Shown: in pieces, positions 1-11,193 of the stretch
Layout: each line of letters begins with the position of its first letter
Position numbering within the stretch: position 1 is the stretch's first letter
Source of the DNA: Valencia hispanica
Lineage: Eukaryota; Chordata; Actinopteri; Cyprinodontiformes; Valenciidae
Length of the DNA stretch: 64,000 bases
Direction: 5' to 3'
Assembly: GCA_963556495.2 (NCBI GenBank)
Contig: OY747721.1
Location: 29,384,349-29,448,348, forward strand
Made by a program: the position numbers and the translations under genes
The notes under the pieces: model-generated
Told to the model about the DNA's origin: nothing
Databases searched by the model: none
The model's input: the letters and a program-made list of their open reading frames with translations, nothing else

Positions 1-3000
1 CAGACAGCAAACGCACCGCCTCCATCAGCACAGGCTTCCTGAATGAGGCAACAGAGCACTCCGAGTTACGATTGGTGAAGTAGACAGCTGTAGGAAAGTT
101 TTTATGATCGAGTTTAGCTGACCACTGCTGAGCTGACCGATGAACTCTGTGCAGCAGGGACAGCAGCCATGACACCACGTCGTCTGGGTCCAGAACATCC
201 AGCAGCATCTGCAAGAACGACGACAGTGAACAGGAGCTACATGCGGGTGTGGAACAAACTGGGATTTATCCCACTGACCTGCAGGAGCCTGAGCGCAGCA
301 GAGACGACTTCGGTAACGTCGTCATTGAGGCGCTCTGCGACTGCGTCTTTCAGGAACGTTTTGTCCAAACTCTGCTGCTAATAAAAACATTTTTTTATTA
401 AAAAAACCCTGAATGAAGCAGATCTGGAACCTGAACTCAAGATGAGAATTCCATGAACCGGAATTCTAATCACTATTCCAGCTGTACCTGCTCAGATGTG
501 ACGATGCTCCTCAGATGATCCAAGGCCGCCACTCGGACCGAAGGCTGGGTGTGTTTCAGGCTGAGGAGCAGCGACGTGTCAGAGTCGTCTAAAATCTGAC
601 GGGAACACAGAGATCGTCAGAAAACAAGCTTTTCTTTCCATGAGAGCCCGAATCTATCATACATTTTTGTTTGTTTAAAAACAGAGAAAAAAAATAAACT
701 TGGATTTACCTGAAATTTCCCCCTACTCATGGACAGAGAGAGAAACTGGTGGAAGAGACGCTTCTGCTGGGAGTCACTGCTGTCGGTCACATGACTGGCG
801 AGGACGGCATCCAGAGCTTGGCAGTACCTGGACTCGAAGAGTCGAACCAAAGGCAGCAGGCGCTGGTCGAGGGCCACCATGTCCTCAGCAGAGCGCTCCG
901 TTTGATTCAGATACTCTTCCAGGAGCAGCCTGCAGCGGGAACAAAAAAGGGTCAAACAGGGCAGAGAGCTTTCAAATCAGCCCTCTGAGGGCTCAGAGCC
1001 TGACTGATAAGGTCTGGTTCTGGTTCCTCTATCTAAAGATCTGATATCAAAGAGACACTTTAGCTTCTTTTCCACTACGGTCTGCTCGGCCTGGCCCTGT
1101 GCGGGCCCAGCCCACCCCGCCCCGCCCCGCCCCGCCCCAGCATGGCCTGGTTGTGTTTCGATTGCCATATCAGGATTGCAGACGTAGGCGAGGACATGGG
1201 AGGGCGTCAGCATAACAAAGTGGCGTGAAAAGTGATGACTGATTCTTCTAGGCGGACATCTCGAATGCCACGAAGTAAAAAGTAATAGCGTGCCATCGTT
1301 GCCAACTGTTTAGCTGGGGTTGCAAAGTAGCTATTCTGTGACATCACTTCACACGCACACCACCAGGCCAATCAGTGGCTACCACTACATAGGTAGGCGT
1401 GTGAGTGACATCACTTTACTGGACCAATCAGTTCATAGTTGGGTGTGTAGGGTCACCTCGGCACGCTTCGGGCTGAGCCAGAGGTAGTCTGATATAACGC
1501 GTCAGCTAGGCCCATAGAAATGGGCTGAATAGGGGCTGGGCCAAGCCAACCCGACCCTGGCATTTAAAACTACGACTAACGCAATGTATGAAGAAAACGT
1601 GACTTGGAGTTAAGTTCTTGACCTGAAATAGACAAGACAACCAAAAATGAGACTCACCGGGCCACGGTTCGGTCCAGGTCTTTGGTCAGAGGGACAGATT
1701 TCAGGATGGACTCCAGCACGTTGAGTCTCTGTGTCCCTTTCTCATCTGTGACAGCGACTAAAGGTTAAACTCTAATCCCAGTTGAGACGCAGTGGAACCA
1801 TCAGGACGTAAATGTTACGAGTCTCACCTGAGCTGCTGCAGAACACGCCACGGACCAGGTGAGGCAGCAGGTACCGCATTAAAGGACTGACATCATGACC
1901 CGCCGCCATGACCTGCAGCGTGGAAACCAGCGCCGGCATCGAGCACAGACTGCTGAGAGCTCTGAACGCAAAGCAAAACATAGTTAAGAGGAGACCGCAC
2001 CTGTGCTGAGTGTACCTTCAATAACCGAACCGCCTCTGGGCTACCTGGGACCGTCCGAACCCTCCTTCTGGTTCTGCAGCAGCACGATGAGGCAGCCCAG
2101 ACCCTCTTTGGCCAGAACGGGCTCTCTTAGCAGAGACTTGCTGATGTGCACGGCGAGGCTGTCGACCAGACTGGCCTCCATCACCACCTTCACTGCCAGC
2201 TGGCACACGATCATGTAGGTGGCGGCTTTGTAGTCCGACAGGGACGACTTGAGACCCTGAAGACACCAACAGGACCGGATCTGACTTTATCTGCTCAACC
2301 GAGACCTGTTCTTTACTTAATAATGACGTCATGTCCAGAAACTGTCCGAGCTAGCCAACAGAAGATAAACAAAGGGTAAAGAGCGCCACCTAACTGAGAC
2401 ATTTATTCTCATTAATTTCTATCTTTTATATGTTTTCATCTTTCAGCAGCACTTCTTAACAGAATTAGGTGCATGTCTCCCAGTGTGGAGCAGGGAAAAT
2501 CCCCATCATGACATTTGTGTCCCGGACAAGAGGATGGAAACCTCTGCAGCTGTGCCGCTTCTGTAAAGTGTGTGTTTAGTTGGGAGTCCGCTGCTTACCA
2601 TCTGGACATATGGCAGCAGTTTGGCGATGATGGAGTCAGAAACCTTGTCCACAGAATCCAGAGCAGGGACGATGGTGGAGGCATAGAAGGAGAAGATAAC
2701 TCGGAGCTGAGAGAAGCTTTCCGAGTGTCCAGAGTAAGCCTGAGGAGGACAACAGAGATCTGTTCTATCTCTGTCGGAAAGACAAACCTCGGCTCTCTTA
2801 GAGGCACAGTGTGTCACAAGTGAGGTTACCTGGATGGTGCGCGTCACCATGGTGCAGATGAAGTCCATGAAGCTCAGGTCTGAGTAGCAGTGTGTGATCA
2901 GAGTCCCTCTAGAGAGTGGCACGCCTGGTTTCTGCAGGAGCATCAAGGCATTTAAAAGACTGCTTTGCCCATACTGAGCAGAACCAGAACCGGAACCAGA

Positions 3001-6000
3001 GAGCTGTCAAGACGATTGGATCCTGACCTGTAAACACCGGAGCCAGTTCCAGCGGTTGCTGGCTTCTTTGAGCTTCAGCAGCTGCACGACTCGGACGAAC
3101 AGGTTGGTGTCGTGGTAGGGCAGCGCGCAGGCCAGCAGGCTGTCGGGGTTATACAGCTGGACGTGGAAGCTGAACACAACAACATGATTGTGATTTCACA
3201 ACATCGCAGCTATAGCTTATCAGCAAGTCATTATGCAAAACTCTAGGTCACTCCTACTGTATTTCTCTGTTCAGAACCAGTTGTTAGATAAGAACACGAG
3301 AAGTACCAATCAGAATCTCTGCAGGAAGCTTTAGCGCTTCGAGCTGTTAATTATTCTGTTCAATAAAAAAATGTAATGCATCACACCAGAAGCCTGGACT
3401 ATGCAGCGAGTTAAAATCGTGTACTGTACCTTTAAGAGTATAAAGGACCGATCCTGGCAAAATTGGCAATAAATAAAATAAAATAGTAATAAAAAAGTAA
3501 ATAAATAAATACAACATATACTGATTTATTTCCAAACTGATTTATTTACTTTTCTTTTTAGTTAGTTATGTTCTATTTTGGCAGGATCAATCCTCCATAT
3601 ATGAGATCAAATTTAAACACTGAAGCTTGAACTTATTGATTCTACCACGCTAGTTACAAAGTTCGTAAAACCAGACCCAGACACAATCCTACAAAACTCG
3701 ATTATGAAGCAAACTCTTCCTGGAAGATGGAACAGTCCCGGCTGTTTTAAAGCACCATTGAAATGAAGAAGCTCCAAAGAGTAAAACTAATTTAGCAAGA
3801 GAGAAAAAAAAAAAAAATATTATTTTTGTTCTTTAGCTCAGGACCGGATCAGACCTTAGAGGAATCCGTCTCCGTTTCAGCCACAGTAGGGATCGGTTCC
3901 GATCCGATTCCTCTAATGAAGCGTGCAGTCTTTCTTGGAAGTCAAGAGCTCAGATCTGGGAATGATGCCACACCCATAATGAGCATGTTCTAGCAGTCAG
4001 TGGGAACATCAGTGACTACTAGAAGTAATGCAAGCAAATCAACTTTTTCTCTGTGTTCAAACAGAGCAGTGCATTCACAGATTGAGGTTGTAAAGCATCC
4101 CACAAACTGTCAGAAATGGTAAGAAATTGTTTAAACCAACAACTGTGACAACATTTTATATGTGTAGCAATCATTGTGAAGATTAAACCTGAGTGTGCTC
4201 AGAGAACTCCGAATTTTAAACAAAAAAATTCCAGCTTGTTTGAGCATTCTTGCTGAATAGCTAGCTTACCTCTTCCATAGGAATTCCTCCCTGATTCCCC
4301 AAACGGGTATTCTTGTCTGCAGTCTGCTCCAAGGAAAATACTGACTCCTCATATCTACTACAAATAACCATCATGTCCCTTTAACATGTGTTATGGTGCG
4401 TTCCATTTGTAGTCGGAACTCGGAAATTCCGACTTCAGAGCGGGAAAAATCCAATAGAATGCCCCATCGAAAGTCGGACTTCCCAATTGGACAGTCTGAG
4501 GATATCTTTTGCTCCGACTTTGACTTTCAATATGGCCGCTCATTGCGTCAACAACAGTAAGTTGAGCTGGAAACATGTTCACTTTACAAAACAAACTAGT
4601 AAAAGTGTGTCTAAAATCAATGTTACATGTAGAGCCTGCAACTCTTAACTTAAAGGTACAGTGTTAAATTTCTTTTGACTCTTTAGCACCACGCACTTTA
4701 GAGTAGATATTGCACCTACGGTAGCCCACATGCATAAAAAAGGCATGCGCCATATGTCATCAACGACTGACAGCTTTCAATCCAGCGATCTTGTCCGTTC
4801 TTTTAATCTGAATTCTTTTCTAAATGTTAACCAAATGTGTGTTGCGTAATAAAAACTTTTTTTCATCTTAGATTTGCAGAATTTTCCCAAACCAGCAGGG
4901 TTGCCCCCGAGAGAAGCGGCGCCATCCCCCACGCAACATTTGGAGGGAGAGCGAGAACCGCTACGACTACTCGAAGATCTGTGTTTTCGGGAGAGGGCGC
5001 ATTATATCTCGTATGTCCCTAAACAGCCACCGTATTACAAGATGGCACAAGACTATGGAGGGTCGACTACAGTTTATGTATATAAAAATTTAAAGTTAAT
5101 AGGAATACTTAGAATAGATGTTGGTGAGATATATATTGATAAAAAAGGACATGTTTGTGAATGGGATATGAATATTACACACTGTACCTTTAACAAAATA
5201 AAAGTGCTGTTTGCATACAGAAAGTACACCTTCAAACAATGATTATAAGAGGTACTAGTGACAATGGCTACCTGGGTCTTGCTATATTGGAATCCTGACT
5301 GATCCGACTACATTAACTGGGACGCTGTTAACTCGGGCGTGACGTGAAACCCATCTCCAACTTCTGAGGTAAATGGAACGCACCATTAGATACGAGTGTC
5401 TGTCACAGCTATCAGTCCCCCATACAGAACTTGTTAAACGGAGGATTTTCCCTAAATGTTCTGATCTTGTTGGGACAGGGACCGGAAACCGTCCCTGTGT
5501 ACGATCAGAGCGGCTGTGACGCAGAGTGACATACCGGTGCACCAGCCACTCGATGCACTTGTGAGCCGGCTTCAGCAGGAAGTAGGGGCAGAGCCGGGTG
5601 AGGAAGAGCGAGATTCCAGCATCAAGCTTCTCGTTGACCTCTTTGGACTGGACGCTGCGCTCCAGCGTCAAGGAGGCGGGGCTAAACAGAGTGTCCTGGA
5701 ACTCCAGGAGAGCCGGCTCGATTCCCAGCAGCTCCTCCAGCCCCGTGCAGCCTGGAAACGAGGGGGGGGGGAGAAGGACAGTTGGTGGGAGAACAGGAAG
5801 CGGCTCCATGTCTGGCTTTAGGGTCAGGCTCACCTTTGGCGTAATATTTGTGCCACCAACTTGAGCGCGCAGTGGAGACTGATCTGAGAGCACAAAGCTA
5901 TGTGAACGAGCAACAACACCTGCTCTGTGCTCGCTCAACTCTGTCTCAGGAGTGGCTCTGTGCTCGCAACCGATGTGACAATACAAAACAAAACAGGAGA

Positions 6001-6793
6001 ATATAATAAGATGAACACTTGAATTTTAAAACACAGACTGTCTTTATTTGAGGCCGTTTTAAAATAATCTTTCAACTAGTTCCATATTTTCTGACTTCAT
6101 GCGTAACAATCTTCTGATATTCTTATTCGACAATAGTCGATAGATGGGATACTGTCCATCTGTGTTTGCATCTGGGTCTTCCTCCAAACTTCTACCGTCA
6201 ATTTATGAAATATTAATGGATGTGTCATAGGTGTCCCATAATTAAATAAACTCCTGAAAATGAGACGCAAGCATATTTTACAAGTCACAAAGTTGCTTAA
6301 GAAATGTGGAAATATTAAAAAATGCACAAAGTTAGCAATCATATTCATATGCTTAGGTAAATAGTAGACTATTTTGGTCCGTTTTGGAGCTGCCTGGGGG
6401 GACGGTGACGTCATCACGCAAAAATATAACTTTTAATATCTCAAAAACCAAAGCAGCACAAACGATCATTTTAACTACACAAATCTGCACAAACGAAGCA
6501 CTAACCGATCCGCCTATTAGATTGTACTTTTCAAGTGAGTGGGGGGACAGCTTCACTGAGGTGTTATTGCGCTCCCAGATTAGTCTCACTGCACGCGCAG
6601 ATTGGTAAATGCGCGCTCGGGTTGGTGGCACAAACGTGACGCCATACTCACCGAGGGCGTAGAAGGTGCACCTGTCCATGGTGGCGGCATCCTTGGGATC
6701 AAAGAGCAGCGAGGCGACCTCTTTACGGGTCAGCAGGTCGGGGTCGCTCTGAGGCAGCGCGAGCCTCTTCAGCTGGAGAGCCAACGACGTCAT
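1..6793 (-). CDS. heatr1: HEATR1 (UTP10 homologue), N-terminal ~602 residues, runs off the left edge
   Basis: HEATR1 is a nucleolar HEAT-repeat protein of the small-subunit processome, needed for Pol I transcription and 18S rRNA processing (family knowledge). Coding exons in transcript order: 6652-6793, 5535-5751, 3028-3169, 2830-2931, 2599-2739, 2045-2256, 1828-1961, 1658-1745, 710-929, 488-595, 279-371 and 208 down to the edge. All have GT/AG borders and the reading phase is continuous. The start is the ATG at 6793, opening MTSLALQLKRLALPQSD, nearly the same as the mammalian N terminus. Later stretches such as ISLFLTRLCPYFLLKPAHKC, GTLITHCYSDLSFMDFIC and YASTIVPALDSVDKVSDSII also match the family. 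About 602 of roughly 2,140 residues are present, so the rest lies beyond position 1. The last exon may instead end at 17 (possible donor GTGCGT), but reading through keeps the family resemblance. I see no frameshift or stop in the exons. Confidence 0.93.
1060..1560. repeat. GC-rich interspersed repeat with (CCCCG)n tract in a HEATR1 intron
   Basis: A run of CCCCG units at about 1112-1138 sits inside a GC-rich block between the HEATR1 exons at 710-929 and 1658-1745. The start resembles a common fish repeat that opens with 'cttttccacta'. I could not find clean terminal repeats, so the borders are approximate and the class is unknown. The many short open frames over it are composition artefacts. 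Confidence 0.4.
4394..5385. mobile_element. Harbinger-type non-autonomous DNA element (992 bp) in a HEATR1 intron
   Basis: The ends are inverted copies of each other: TGGTGCGTTCCATTT on the left, and its complement closing at 5385. Both sides are flanked by TTA (4391-4393 and 5386-5388), the target duplication expected of PIF/Harbinger elements. The segment interrupts the HEATR1 intron between the exons at 3028-3169 and 5535-5751. Internal open frames (for example 4874-5242) show no transposase motif, so it is probably non-autonomous. Confidence 0.75.
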
Positions 6794-7525
6794 GACGGCT
6801 TCGGACCTGAAGGGAGACACACAGCCGTCGTCACACACGAACCGTGTTACACTCACGACCAAGCTTCAGTGTTTTAGAAGCAGTGGGTTAGATTAAAGAG
6901 GTCATAAAAAGGAACATTTCAGATTACTATTTGAATAAATGACAAAAAAACCATGATATCCATTTCACAATTCAATGTTTTATAAGCAAGCGAACAACTA
7001 AAACTTACTATATCACAAACATGTGCTTCGACTGAACCTCACGTTGTTCACTTAAGAGAAAATAAAACGTGTAGAGACTGTTTTCCGAGATCTTTAGGTA
7101 GATTCGGAAAGGGGGGGGGGCGCAATTTAATAGGTTACATTTATAACCACCCAAAAATAAAAAAGTACACACTATGTAATAATGTGCTGATTAATTTACA
7201 TTAAATCATTAAACCGGTAGCTGGGGATTGTTATTGTAATTTGAGGGTCTATTTGCACTTTAATCGGACGTAATTTTTGTCCAGTGGGTTTAAAATATCA
7301 AGTCAATATGTCTTGTGCATATCTGATCAGTAAATAATAAGCCATTTATCGCCGCAAAGTTCAGTGTAAACACAGAGAAACGTGTGCTCCTTTTCTGTTT
7401 ATCTCCTGGCTGTAAGCAGCAACCGGTCGGTTTAAATCAGAGATGTGGGGCATGAAAGTCAGACACACCGAAACAGACACTAATATCATAAATCAGAACA
7501 TCTTTACAGACAAATCAGCCCTTAC

Positions 7526-7612
7526 CTGACCGATTAGCAAATCCAAAAACACACGTGCAACGGCGTCTGAGCCCGGAAACTGCTCTCTGCATCCGGTTCA
7601 CCGCACTGACAA
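7526..7612 (-). other. heatr1: HEATR1 5' noncoding exon and start region (approximate)
   Basis: A strong minus-strand donor (G|GTAAGG) sits at 7525/7526. It pairs with the acceptor at 6807, which lies 14 nt upstream of the HEATR1 start codon, so exon 1 is noncoding and joined across a ~720-bp intron. The upstream limit is a guess from the base composition around 7560-7620; I see no TATA box. The position makes this the minus-strand half of a divergent HEATR1/SUN1 promoter interval. Confidence 0.55.
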
Positions 7613-9897
7613 AGTTTGGCGGAGAGATGGTTCACTCCAAACAAATCTCCGTCTGAGTCTTTCTCGCGCATAGATTAAATCTCATTTTCTGTTTACACAC
7701 AGCAACATATTCGATATATTATTGATATGCAGTAGACAGCTCGGCTACTGCATGTAAACGTTAAAATATATGACTATTGCTCTGCAACATTGCCACAAAA
7801 ACAACTGACGTAACGCTTTACTCAGTATTAAGTCGTCACCTTTTGTGTGCAAATGTGTGTAGCAGTAGCGTCAAATTATAATGCTCTGCACTGACTACAT
7901 ATTGTTAAGAATACCTTATTAAAAGTTGGAGATGGGATTCTCCTGGGTAAATTCAACAGGTGTGAGCTGTCTTCACGTTTATGTACGATCTTTGGGGCAT
8001 CCCCCGGCCCGGCGCCGATAAACTGTCTCTCCCGCCACACGGGGGCGATGATAGGACTCGTAGTTATAAAAACAGCGGCAGTATTTCGTGGCACCGAATC
8101 GCTGATTGACTGAGTTAAACTCGCTGTCACCTCGTGGTTTCAGGTGGTTCCCCCAGAAAAACTGTTTTAATGAGCACACTGGACCACCATGAGTTCTAAC
8201 CGCTGCATTTAGGCCATTGTTGTGAAAGTTTGCGTTCTTCGGTCCCATATTTAGCTAGTAGCCACTCTGGTCCGCTTAGTTTTCTTTTTTCTTCTACAGT
8301 TGGGTGACTGTTGAAGGTAATGGTGCTACTTCTGCCTATTTTTATCTTATAAGAACTGTATTAGTTTTGTGTGTGTGCTGTTTTTCTTTTCTATCTGCGC
8401 CCAGTTAGCGAAAGAGCTAATATTTTTGTAATAGTTTCGCGGGACCCCTCCCTCCTCTGGCTCGTTTCCACATCAATTTTCCGTTCTCTGCGCTGATTGG
8501 CTGGAAGCTGAATCTTTAATTTAATCACGTTTCATCAGTTTAGTTAAAAGGAAAAATATATTTTAAAAGTTAAAATTTAGAAATATTTCTGAGAAATAAA
8601 CATTTTTTACAAATATTTCTGATCACTATTTTAAAAGTGAAGCTATTTTTTATTTATTTTTTTGCTGTAAGCTTTAAAGCTGAAGTTTCTTTGATTTACT
8701 ACGTTTTCATTTAGAGACTCATGTCAAAAAAACAAACCTTTTAAACCCGGATTTTATAGTCAGAAAAACCTATACAGACAAAGTATTTCTGGAACTAAAC
8801 GTTTTTAATAATCATTAACAGGCACTCTATAGTTTAGCTGCATGCATGTCTCCTGGCTTGCCATCAGGGTTGCCTCTTAAAATCCTCTTTTTAAATTTTA
8901 CAGTCTTTGTTCACCTTTTTTAATATCAGAGCTATTCATATTACTGGACCTTTTGGTTCCAGGATTCTGATGATTTGTAAAGTGAGATCTAAAAGCTACA
9001 TTGAGGCAGTTGATTTAAATATCTGCATCTTTACTTATTGTTTTACAGATAATGGTTCTAAAGCATAGTTATTTTCAATTGTTTTTACATTTTATGAAAC
9101 TTAAAGTTTTCTTTAAGCTAAGATTCCTTTTTTTTATTTCCTCCTTTTTTTTCTTTTTTTTTTAACAAGATTTGAGTAATTATGTTTGGATCATCTATAT
9201 GTAATATTTCTTGTATGATTTAGATTTTTCTTTAACTTATTTGTTTATATTTTCCTTCTCCTGTGTTTTTTCCTTTTCAGTTTCTTTTTGTAACTTCATG
9301 GATTTAGTGGCTTCAGCACTGATCATCTCTACTGATTTTTGTTGTTTATTCAACTTGTCAGCTGTTCAGTTTTAAGCCTATGATTCAGTGCTTAATATTT
9401 TTCTCACTGTGGTCCAGGCTTTCCGTTTATCCTTTTAAAATTATCCGAATCGACAGTTCTCAAGGCTTTCTGAAGGTCTTTTAAAGTTTTGACTTTGGCA
9501 GTTTTTTTCACTCAGGCTTTCACAGAAGTCCTTCCACCTGACCTGTGTGTGTCTGTTTGTGGGCGGAGTCTAATCAGCTCAACGACCCGTGACAGGAGCA
9601 GGAAGTGTGGGCAGGTGAAAGGCGACGCTGACCGGCTGAGCCACAGCGAGCGTGTTATTGATCTGTGTGGTCCTGTAATGAGAGAGTTGTTGTAATGTGT
9701 ATGTGCGTGTCTCTGGTGATGGGGGAGGAAGACGAAGAGCTGCCGTGCTGGGGCTGGACTGACCTGTGTGTATCCTCCACTCATGTCTCTGTATGTAGGT
9801 CAGAGTGTGAGATCAGTTTACTGGGATTTGTTGTAATCAGACTGAGACTGATCGGTGCTCGAACCCTGTCTGAGTTTGTGATCAGAACTGCTGATGG
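7613..9897. other. HEATR1-SUN1 divergent intergenic/5' region
   Basis: Position implies this interval holds the SUN1 promoter and 5' untranslated exon(s), and the upstream side of HEATR1. I could not place a SUN1 first exon. An 89-codon minus-strand frame (8248 down to 7979) lies in a locally GC-richer patch. It matches nothing I recognise and has no clear splice context, so I do not call it a gene. The rest is AT-rich with T-runs (about 9125-9170). Confidence 0.5.
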
Positions 9898-10624
9898 TAG
9901 GGCTGGGCGATATAGCCTAAAAATAAAATCTCCGATTTTTTTTTTTTTTCACACCAAATCTGATTTCCGATTTTAATCAATTGTTTTGTTTCTCCCTTTA
10001 CTTTCTTCCAACAGAAATAACAAATGACAGAATCTATTTTTTGAAACTCTAATTTTAATATCTCCTTCGGGAGTCTACCTGAATTCAAAGTTGTGTTTTC
10101 CACTGTTGTGGCTTTTCCACTGTATAAACAGGCACCATATCTTTGTCAATATAAATTGTGATGGCATCTGTGATTGCTTTCCACTGGACACCCGTCTTAT
10201 CATAAAGGGACAAAGTATGAAAATTATTCCCCTATGGTGGCTTGTCTTTTGGCTGTGTTTTGTGAGCTGCTGCTTGCTTGAGCATCTCGTAGAGAGCAGC
10301 ACTTCAAACAGATTTTGCAGCGTGCTGTTTGTTGCTCCAAGTCTGAAGTCGCAAAACCGAACCAGTTCCATATAATATTGAAGAAACTGTCACTTCTTTG
10401 GAAACAAGCTCCTCTTCGCTAGTTTCCATTTTGACATCTACGCGTTCCGAGACACGGACTGTCTGACCTTGCTACAAACTACGGAAACCCAAGAGAGCAG
10501 TGGGAATGAGGGGGGAGGTGGTAAATCTCGATTTTTTTTTTTTTTTTTTTTTTTCCAAAAAAATAAATCTTCTTAAACGGCAAATTCGAATTAATCGATG
10601 AAATCGATTTATCGCCCAGCCCTA
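9898..10624. mobile_element. hAT-type MITE (727 bp) upstream of the first recognised SUN1 exon
   Basis: The element begins TAGGGCTGGGCGAT and ends with the inverted equivalent ATCGCCCAGCCCTA. It is flanked by a perfect 8-bp duplication GCTGATGG (9890-9897 and 10625-10632), the target-site length of the hAT superfamily. A long T-run lies near 10531-10554. The internal open frames are short and carry no hAT transposase motif, so it is non-autonomous. The clean duplication suggests a fairly recent insertion. Confidence 0.88.
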
Positions 10625-11193
10625 GCTGATGGTGATTCTGACAATGATACGATCTGATCCTCAGATTACAGCCGTTTCAGCTGCAGCGCAAACATTCCAG
10701 TAAAATCTGGGAATCTGGTTTAAAAGCCTAAACGGTTCGGACTGGTACATGATCTGTAGACGGACACACAGAAGCAGTGGGAATAATTCCAGCATAACTC
10801 ACTGAAAATGTTTTATTTATGCACAAACACGCACACGACAGAACAGCTGGATAGTAAATATCAAAAGCCATTTAAATTTATTACAGAATGTATGCAGAGA
10901 ATATAAAAAAGTTTGCATTTTTTGCAAAAATATATTTCTTTTATATAGTTTATCAATGATTGTTTTTTGAGAGCAATCTGTTTTTTTATTTTTAAGATGA
11001 ATAAACCCAGTGAATCATGCTTAGCCATGTTTCCGGAGCGATTCCTCCCAGTGTTTCAGAGCTGCTCCTTCTTTAGTCCAAATTTTTTTTAATCACTTCA
11101 TCGGCAGCCCGTCAGATTGATCCCTGATTTCAGTTCTCAGCCTTCCTCTCTTCGCTCATCCTTACTCTCCTCCTCCTCCTCCTTCCTCCTCAG

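Noticed and set aside
169..381. Plus-strand 70-codon frame at the left edge
   Set aside because: It overlaps HEATR1 exons on the opposite strand, which are conserved.
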